This document shows, piece after piece, positions 29,990-36,509 of a DNA stretch of 36,509 nt. Within the stretch, counting starts at the first letter, position 1; the number at the start of each line of letters is the position of its first letter. The translations under genes were made by a program, and so were the position numbers. The DNA comes from Gammaproteobacteria bacterium (GTDB taxonomy: Bacteria; Pseudomonadota; Gammaproteobacteria; Xanthomonadales; Wenzhouxiangellaceae): contig JAJFKZ010000107.1 in assembly GCA_021772955.1 (NCBI GenBank), positions 1-36,509 of the forward strand. Reading direction: 5' to 3'. The notes beneath the pieces are model-generated. The model made no database searches. It had not been told where the DNA came from and worked only from the letters and a program-made list of their open reading frames with translations.

Positions 29990-32900
29990 CAGTTTTGACA
30001 AAAAAACAACTCGCCATTACGTACTCGGCCTGGATATCGGAATTGCATCGATTGGCTGGGCGGCACTTAACAGTAATGACGGTAATGTTGTAGATGGCAT
30101 TATCGATCTCGGTGTTCGAATCTTTGAACGTGGCGAAACGGCCAAGAAAGGTGAGTCACTTAATCTTGCCAGAAGGCTTGCCAGAGGGACTAGAAGGCGC
30201 TTGCGAAGGCGTGCACACCGCATGTTGAGATTGAAAAGATTGCTATTACGCGAAGGATTGGTAAAACAAGAACATCTGGATTCAAGTGGCAATATCAAGT
30301 TCAGCGCAGATCCATGGCGTTTGAGGTCCGAAGGGCTTGACAGACTATTGACACCATTTGAGTGGGCGGGGGTGATCTATCACATGATCAAACACCGCGG
30401 CTATCTTTCGACACGAAAAGCCGACAATAACAGCGCGGATAATGATACCGGCAAGGTATTGGTTGCGCTCAAGGCCATGAACGAGCGTCTGGAAGCGGGT
30501 GGTTGGCGCACAATTGGCGAAATGGCTTATATGGATAATGAAGAGTTTGGCCATGCCATCCGCAACAAACAGGGTGATTACAGGCACTGCTTTGATCGTA
30601 AGATGCTGAGAAGTGAGTTACAGCTTCTGGCTGACAAGCAGCATGCATTTGGCAATCCGCACACAGATGATGCTTTTAGAGAGCAGATCATTACTCTCTT
30701 AATGCAGCAACGTCCTGCCTTATCGGGCAAGAATCTGCTCAAAATGCTCGGTAAATGTACCTTCGAGAAGCACGAGTATCGAGCGCCAAGAGCGAGCTAT
30801 AGTGCGGAAAGATTTGTCTGGCTGTCCAAACTCAATAACCTTCGTCTACTCAACAGTGATCGCAGCCGTCGCTCACTGACCGCAGCAGAAAGACAGGTAA
30901 TCATGGATTTTCCTTACGAGCGTGTCGTTGTCAAGTATGCACAAGTACGCAGAGCCTTAGACCTGCCAGACGATATCCTGTTTGTGGGTCTGCGTTATCG
31001 CGATGACGAGAACGCAGAAAACGAAAAGCTTATCGAACTGAAAGGTTGGCACAAAATGAAAAAAGCACTCTCGGATGCCGGTCTGACAACTGAATGGCAT
31101 GGAATTGCCAGCAGAACCGAAGAGCTTGACGAATTGGCCTACGCATTGAGCGTATTCAAAGACGATAAAGAGATTAGTACCCATTTGCGGGCAAAAGGGT
31201 TTGATGATGTTGTGATTCAAGCCTTGCTGTCTGTCAACTTCAGCAAATTTTCTCACCTATCGTTGCTTGCGCTGCGCAAGCTGATTCCACACCTGGAAGC
31301 AGGTATGCGCTACGACGAGGCGTGTACTGCAGCGGGCTATGATCACAGTTTGCCTATCAATATTGATAAATCTGATCTATTGCCGCCAATCAATGCTGAT
31401 GATGTGCGTAATCCGGTAGTGATGCGTTCACTCTCGCAGGCGCGCAAGGTGATTAATGCCATCATCCGTGAATATGGTCAGCCATTGCGCGTGCATATTG
31501 AATTGGCAAGAGATTTGAGCAAACCAAAGATCGAGCGAAATCGCATAGAGCGTGAACAGAAAAAGTGGCGCGATCACAAAGAAGGCCTGGTCAAGGAATA
31601 CATTGAGAATCTAGGTGCAGAGCCAAGTGGTAAGGACTTGCTGAAATACCGACTTTACAAAGAACAGAACGGCAAGTGTGCTTATTCGCTGCAATCTCTT
31701 GAGCTAGATAGGCTGACAGAAGCCGGTTATGCAGATATCGATCATATTTTGCCTTACAGCCGAACTTTCGATGATTCATTGAACAACAAGGTGCTGGTGC
31801 TCGGCAAAGAAAATCGCAACAAAGGCAATAAAACACCGTGGGAATACTTCGGCAGCAGCGATGAACAGCGCTGGGTGTTCTTTGAGGCCTGGGTTCGCTC
31901 GAACCCTGGGTTTAAACAGGCCAAACGCAATCGCTTATTGAAACGTTCCCTCACTGAAGAAGATCAACAGGATTTTCGCGAACGGCACCTCAATGATACG
32001 CGCTACATCGCGCGCTATCTGAAAAACTTCGTTGAACAAAATCTGCAGCTATCCGGTGATGCTCAACGCGTTCGAGTGGTTTCCGGCAGTTTGACCAGTT
32101 TTCTGCGAGCACGCTACGGCTTGATCAAAAAACGGGAAGAAAGCGACTTGCATCACGCAATGGATGCGGTGGTTGTCGCTGCAACCACCAACAGCATGAT
32201 CAAGCGCTTGTCGGACTACGCCAGATTTGATGAGCTTGATCGGGTCAAAATCACAGGTTATATCGATCCTGAAACTGGCGAAGTGCTGGATATCAGCACG
32301 CTACGGAAGCTGGAGCAGCAGTTCCCTGAACCATGGCCTAATTTCAGATACGAATTGCAGGCCAGATTGAAACCAGACCCGCAACGTGCATTGCGAGCCA
32401 TAGACGGCTGGCAGCACCGGGATATTTCCTGGATTCGGCCGATCACAGTTTCGCGCGCACCTCGACGCAGTGTTACCGGCCCTGGCCATGCAGAAATCAT
32501 TCGCTCTGCCAAACGACTTGACGAGCAGATCAGCTACACCCGCGTACCGTTGACCAAATTGACTTTGCCCATGTTAGAGACGATACATGGTCGTGAACGT
32601 GACAAACCCCTTTACGAGGCATTGAAGTCTAGGCTTTCAGAGCATGACGGCAAGGCGGACAAGGCATTTGCCGAACCGTTTTATAAACCTGCGGCGCCGG
32701 GCAAGCAAGCGCCCAGAGTCACGGCGGTCAAGATTGAGGCCATCCAGAAAAGTGGCATACCAATCCGAGACGGTGTTGCGGATAATTCATCCATGGTAAG
32801 GGTGGATGTCTATCGTAAAAACAACAAGTACTGGCTGGTGCCGGTGTATGCCTGGCAGATAGAAAAAAGCATCATACCGATGCATGCTGTCGTTGCCTAT

Positions 32901-33209
32901 AAACCGGAGCAAGAATGGGAGCCAATGGAAGACAATGCACAGTATTTATATCATTTTCAATATGATGATGTAGTCCAGATTGATACTGGAAAAGTCAAGA
33001 TATTTGGTTATTTTAATGGTATGAATCGTTCCACTGGCGCTATCAATATTGAGGTACATGATAGGAACCAATTGATTGGTAAAAAGGGATTATTCAGGGG
33101 CGTTGGTGTCAAGACCGCAAAATCGCTGCAAAAGTACCAGATTGATGTTCTGGGCAAATACTGGGTGATCAAAAAGGAGGCACCGCCATGGGCTGGCGCA
33201 GTATCATGA
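29985..33209 (+). CDS. cas9: Type II-C CRISPR-associated endonuclease Cas9 (~1074 aa from GTG at 29985)
   Basis: RuvC-I YVLGLDIGIASIGWA, Arg-rich bridge helix (RRLARGTRRRLRRRAHRMLRLKRLL), RuvC-II RVHIELARDLS, HNH YADIDHILPYSRTFDDSLNNKVLVLGKENRNKGN, RuvC-III ESDLHHAMDAVVVAA; ORF track start TTG 29946 is inside the anti-repeat. Confidence 0.97.
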   Translation: MNSFDKKTTRHYVLGLDIGIASIGWAALNSNDGNVVDGIIDLGVRIFERGETAKKGESLNLARRLARGTRRRLRRRAHRMLRLKRLLLREGLVKQEHLDSSGNIKFSADPWRLRSEGLDRLLTPFEWAGVIYHMIKHRGYLSTRKADNNSADNDTGKVLVALKAMNERLEAGGWRTIGEMAYMDNEEFGHAIRNKQGDYRHCFDRKMLRSELQLLADKQHAFGNPHTDDAFREQIITLLMQQRPALSGKNLLKMLGKCTFEKHEYRAPRASYSAERFVWLSKLNNLRLLNSDRSRRSLTAAERQVIMDFPYERVVVKYAQVRRALDLPDDILFVGLRYRDDENAENEKLIELKGWHKMKKALSDAGLTTEWHGIASRTEELDELAYALSVFKDDKEISTHLRAKGFDDVVIQALLSVNFSKFSHLSLLALRKLIPHLEAGMRYDEACTAAGYDHSLPINIDKSDLLPPINADDVRNPVVMRSLSQARKVINAIIREYGQPLRVHIELARDLSKPKIERNRIEREQKKWRDHKEGLVKEYIENLGAEPSGKDLLKYRLYKEQNGKCAYSLQSLELDRLTEAGYADIDHILPYSRTFDDSLNNKVLVLGKENRNKGNKTPWEYFGSSDEQRWVFFEAWVRSNPGFKQAKRNRLLKRSLTEEDQQDFRERHLNDTRYIARYLKNFVEQNLQLSGDAQRVRVVSGSLTSFLRARYGLIKKREESDLHHAMDAVVVAATTNSMIKRLSDYARFDELDRVKITGYIDPETGEVLDISTLRKLEQQFPEPWPNFRYELQARLKPDPQRALRAIDGWQHRDISWIRPITVSRAPRRSVTGPGHAEIIRSAKRLDEQISYTRVPLTKLTLPMLETIHGRERDKPLYEALKSRLSEHDGKADKAFAEPFYKPAAPGKQAPRVTAVKIEAIQKSGIPIRDGVADNSSMVRVDVYRKNNKYWLVPVYAWQIEKSIIPMHAVVAYKPEQEWEPMEDNAQYLYHFQYDDVVQIDTGKVKIFGYFNGMNRSTGAINIEVHDRNQLIGKKGLFRGVGVKTAKSLQKYQIDVLGKYWVIKKEAPPWAGAVS

Positions 33210-34114
33210 TCAGCAAGGGTGCAGATTTGCGCCTGAAGCATGGCCAGTTGAAGATTTGCCGTCAAGATAAAGCGCCCATCACGCTGCCACTGGAGGATAT
33301 TGACAGCATGGTGCTGGATACCGCACAGACAAGACTCAGCGGACAATTGTTGAGTGCCTGCATGGAGCAACAGTCTGCAGTCTACGTCTGTGATAAAAAG
33401 CATATGCCTGCTGGTGTGCTGCTGCCATTTAACAGCCATCACCGCGGCCTCAAGGTCTTGCGGCGCCAGCTGAATATGGGCAAACCATTGCGCAAACGTC
33501 TGTGGCAGCAACTGGTGCAGGCCAAGATCAACAATCAAAGCGAGTTGCTGCTTCGTCAGAAGCATGCAACACAGGCCAGAATGCTGACGAGAATGGCCAG
33601 CAAGGTACGCTCTGGCGATCCTGACAATATTGAAGCCCCGGCTGCGGCAGCCTATTTTCGTGTTTTGTTCGGCCAAGGCTTTGCTCGACGCAAGCCGGTA
33701 TGGATCAATTCTGCACTGAACTACAGTTACTGCCTGATTCGTGGTTTAATCGCAAGGTCGCTGGTGGGTTCAGGTTATCAACCAGCTTTGGGGCTGGGGC
33801 ACAACAACGAACAGAATGCATTCAATCTCGCCGATGATTTGCTGGAGCCCTGGCGTGCCATTGTCGATGGCTGGGTGATCAGATTGATGCAAGAGATGGA
33901 TGATGATGATCAGAGCACAGATTTGCTGCCCGCTCACAAGCAGCAGCTGGTAGCCAACCTGACTGCCGAAGTGATATTGCAAGGCGATTGTTATGGTGTC
34001 AGTGCTGCGGCCAATGAACAGGTCAACAGCCTGAGTCGTGCAATCAAGTGCAAAGATACCAGATTATTGTTACATCCAGAAGCTTTGCAACATGATCTGA
34101 ACGATGGGCAATGA
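33188..34114 (+). CDS. cas1: Type II CRISPR-associated integrase Cas1
   Basis: [21 protein letters not shown] start, [48 protein letters not shown]; overlaps cas9 3' end. Confidence 0.95.
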   Translation: MGWRSIMISKGADLRLKHGQLKICRQDKAPITLPLEDIDSMVLDTAQTRLSGQLLSACMEQQSAVYVCDKKHMPAGVLLPFNSHHRGLKVLRRQLNMGKPLRKRLWQQLVQAKINNQSELLLRQKHATQARMLTRMASKVRSGDPDNIEAPAAAAYFRVLFGQGFARRKPVWINSALNYSYCLIRGLIARSLVGSGYQPALGLGHNNEQNAFNLADDLLEPWRAIVDGWVIRLMQEMDDDDQSTDLLPAHKQQLVANLTAEVILQGDCYGVSAAANEQVNSLSRAIKCKDTRLLLHPEALQHDLNDGQ

Positions 34115-34436
34115 GACGCGACGTTTTATGCGCTTGATGGTGCTGTTTGACCTGCCGACGACATCAGCGGCATACAAGCGCGCTTATGTGCAGTTCCGTA
34201 ATTATTTGCTGAAAGATGGCTATGTCATGGTGCAATGGTCGGTATATGCGCGCATCGTCAATGGTATTGATGCCGCAGAAAAGCATCTGCAAAGGCTGCA
34301 GAAGCACTTGCCCAGAGAAGGCTCGATCCGCTGCCTGCAGATTACCGAGAAGCAATTCACGCAAATGAAGATTCTGTTGGGTGAACGCACAAATCAGGAA
34401 AAAATCGTCAACAATGAACAGTTTCTGTTGTTTTGA
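34104..34436 (+). CDS. cas2: CRISPR-associated endoribonuclease Cas2
   Basis: [43 protein letters not shown]; overlaps cas1 3' end (alternative start 34128). Confidence 0.93.
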   Translation: MGNETRRFMRLMVLFDLPTTSAAYKRAYVQFRNYLLKDGYVMVQWSVYARIVNGIDAAEKHLQRLQKHLPREGSIRCLQITEKQFTQMKILLGERTNQEKIVNNEQFLLF

Positions 34437-34460
34437 ACCGGTTTTGCGCGCGGCAAAAGT

Positions 34461-34482
34461 GCTCTGGAGCAAGCTCCAGAGC
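34461..34482. terminator. Perfect hairpin between cas2 and the array, possible bidirectional terminator
   Basis: GCTCTGGAGC-AA-GCTCCAGAGC; on the minus strand followed by ACTTTTGCC. Confidence 0.45.
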
Positions 34483-34499
34483 GGCTTTGCGGGCGAGGT

Positions 34500-36509
34500 A
34501 TTGTAGCCAATCGGGGTGAGAGAGGGAGCTACAACTTCTACGTGCAATCGAACAATCGTTGGTATATTGTAGCCAATCGGGGTGAGAGAGGGAGCTACAA
34601 CATATTCGATCTGCGCTGCTGTCCTTGCTTTATTGTAGCCAATCGGGGTGAGAGAGGGAGCTACAACTCGCAATTCACAAGGAATCAGGCTGGATCGATT
34701 GTAGCCAATCGGGGTGAGAGAGGGAGCTACAACTCCCTGAACAACCTGCAGGACTCAGGGTTCATTGTAGCCAATCGGGGTGAGAGAGGGAGCTACAACG
34801 CATAGCGTTCAGGAACTCCAGCCTTAATGATTGTAGCCAATCGGGGTGAGAGAGGGAGCTACAACGCGCGGCGCGTTGGTCTGTGTGCGCCTGGTATTGT
34901 AGCCAATCGGGGTGAGAGAGGGAGCTACAACAAAGTTCGGCGCAGTCGGATTAACGGACTGATTGTAGCCAATCGGGGTGAGAGAGGGAGCTACAACAGT
35001 GGTGTCGCCGTAGTGACGCATGGCCATATTGTAGCCAATCGGGGTGAGAGAGGGAGCTACAACGGACGATGTGCTGTGCACACTGGACGCCGAATTGTAG
35101 CCAATCGGGGTGAGAGAGGGAGCTACAACGTGATATATTATGTATAAAGCACACAGAGAATTGTAGCCAATCGGGGTGAGAGAGGGAGCTACAACCAGCG
35201 CGGCCACGGTGATCAGCCTCGGCGCATTGTAGCCAATCGGGGTGAGAGAGGGAGCTACAACTTCACCTTCGGAGTAGACCGATGAAAAAAGATTGTAGCC
35301 AATCGGGGTGAGAGAGGGAGCTACAACGCGGTAGATGGTGGGGTCGCTGCCAAACGCATTGTAGCCAATCGGGGTGAGAGAGGGAGCTACAACTATGAAA
35401 GTAAATCTGGCGAAAGAGGAATTATTGTAGCCAATCGGGGTGAGAGAGGGAGCTACAACTTGTGGCATAACATCATAAACATCCGTCTGATTGTAGCCAA
35501 TCGGGGTGAGAGAGGGAGCTACAACGGTTGGTTTACGAAGGTCGCGGCAAGGTGCATTGTAGCCAATCGGGGTGAGAGAGGGAGCTACAACCGCGTGTAC
35601 AGTTATTATAACGGTGACGCGATTGTAGCCAATCGGGGTGAGAGAGGGAGCTACAACGTTAAGCGACTATAAATGGGTGTGGGATACATTGTAGCCAATC
35701 GGGGTGAGAGAGGGAGCTACAACCCTTTTATTACTGTTCAGCCCAAATAAACCATTGTAGCCAATCGGGGTGAGAGAGGGAGCTACAACCACGCCTTTGG
35801 TGCTAGTGTTGGTAAATGGATTGTAGCCAATCGGGGTGAGAGAGGGAGCTACAACCTTGCTGCCGCGCTGGTACAGCCATGCCATATTGTAGCCAATCGG
35901 GGTGAGAGAGGGAGCTACAACAGAAAGTTATGAACATTATGAACATTATTAATTGTAGCCAATCGGGGTGAGAGAGGGAGCTACAACTGTCCAGTTGATG
36001 GCACGCAGTGGCTCGCCATTGTAGCCAATCGGGGTGAGAGAGGGAGCTACAACCACCACATACGGAGTGTGCTTGCCCATCCAATTGTAGCCAATCGGGG
36101 TGAGAGAGGGAGCTACAACGCCGGTGACCCGCGCGGCCCAGCGCTGCAGATTGTAGCCAATCGGGGTGAGAGAGGGAGCTACAACATACTCGGCTTTGCT
36201 GGCAACCAGCTGCAGATTGTAGCCAATCGGGGTGAGAGAGGGAGCTACAACCTTGCGTGTTGCCGTCTGCCGCAAGCTGGTATTGTAGCCAATCGGGGTG
36301 AGAGAGGGAGCTACAACAGTGTCAACTCGCTGAGGCTGAATCGCTTGATTGTAGCCAATCGGGGTGAGAGAGGGAGCTACAACGACACCAGCGCAAGGGT
36401 TGCTGTTGGCCATATTGTAGCCAATCGGGGTGAGAGAGGGAGCTACAACTCAGAATCCGGTGCCCCTTGCATGACGTCTATTGTAGCCAATCGGGGTGAG
36501 AGAGGGAGC
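34500..36509 (-). CRISPR. Type II-C CRISPR array: 30 complete 36-bp repeats plus a partial one at the edge; 30 spacers of 30 bp
   Basis: Repeat (plus strand) ATTGTAGCCAATCGGGGTGAGAGAGGGAGCTACAAC every 66 bp from 34500; crRNA-sense repeat is GTTGTAGCTCCCTCTCTCACCCCGATTGGCTACAAT on the minus strand, inferred from tracrRNA complementarity. Confidence 0.98.

Noticed and set aside
34542-36413. Long ORFs across the array on both strands (repeats of VANRGERGSYN or VVAPSLTPIGYN)
   Set aside because: The 66-bp repeat-spacer period is a multiple of 3 and the repeat has stop-free frames, so these are artefacts of the CRISPR array.

Overview
The window is a gammaproteobacterial-type chromosomal segment. 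It carries a conserved housekeeping block (ndk-rlmN-pilW-rodZ-hisS-yfgM-bamB-der-moeB-like-folD, then parE/parC and a gabD-like gene). To the left is a glycan-modification-like cluster (NTP transferase, MmgE/PrpD, nucleotide-sugar dehydrogenase, GT2, sulfotransferase) plus phhA/phhB. The right end (about 29.6 kb to the window edge) is a compact type II-C CRISPR-Cas locus: tracrRNA (minus strand), cas9 (~1074 aa, Neisseria-like), cas1, cas2, and an array of 30 complete identical 36-bp repeats with uniform 30-bp spacers, running off the window. The most notable points are: (i) a tracrRNA promoter embedded in the cas9 start region, with the anti-repeat antisense to the cas9 leader; (ii) an array whose crRNA strand converges on the cas operon; (iii) substitutions at the Cas9 positions expected to read the PAM; (iv) three families of small inverted-repeat elements in intergenic regions; (v) absence of ispG from its usual place between rodZ and hisS. 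All calls are from reading the sequence; no database search was run.
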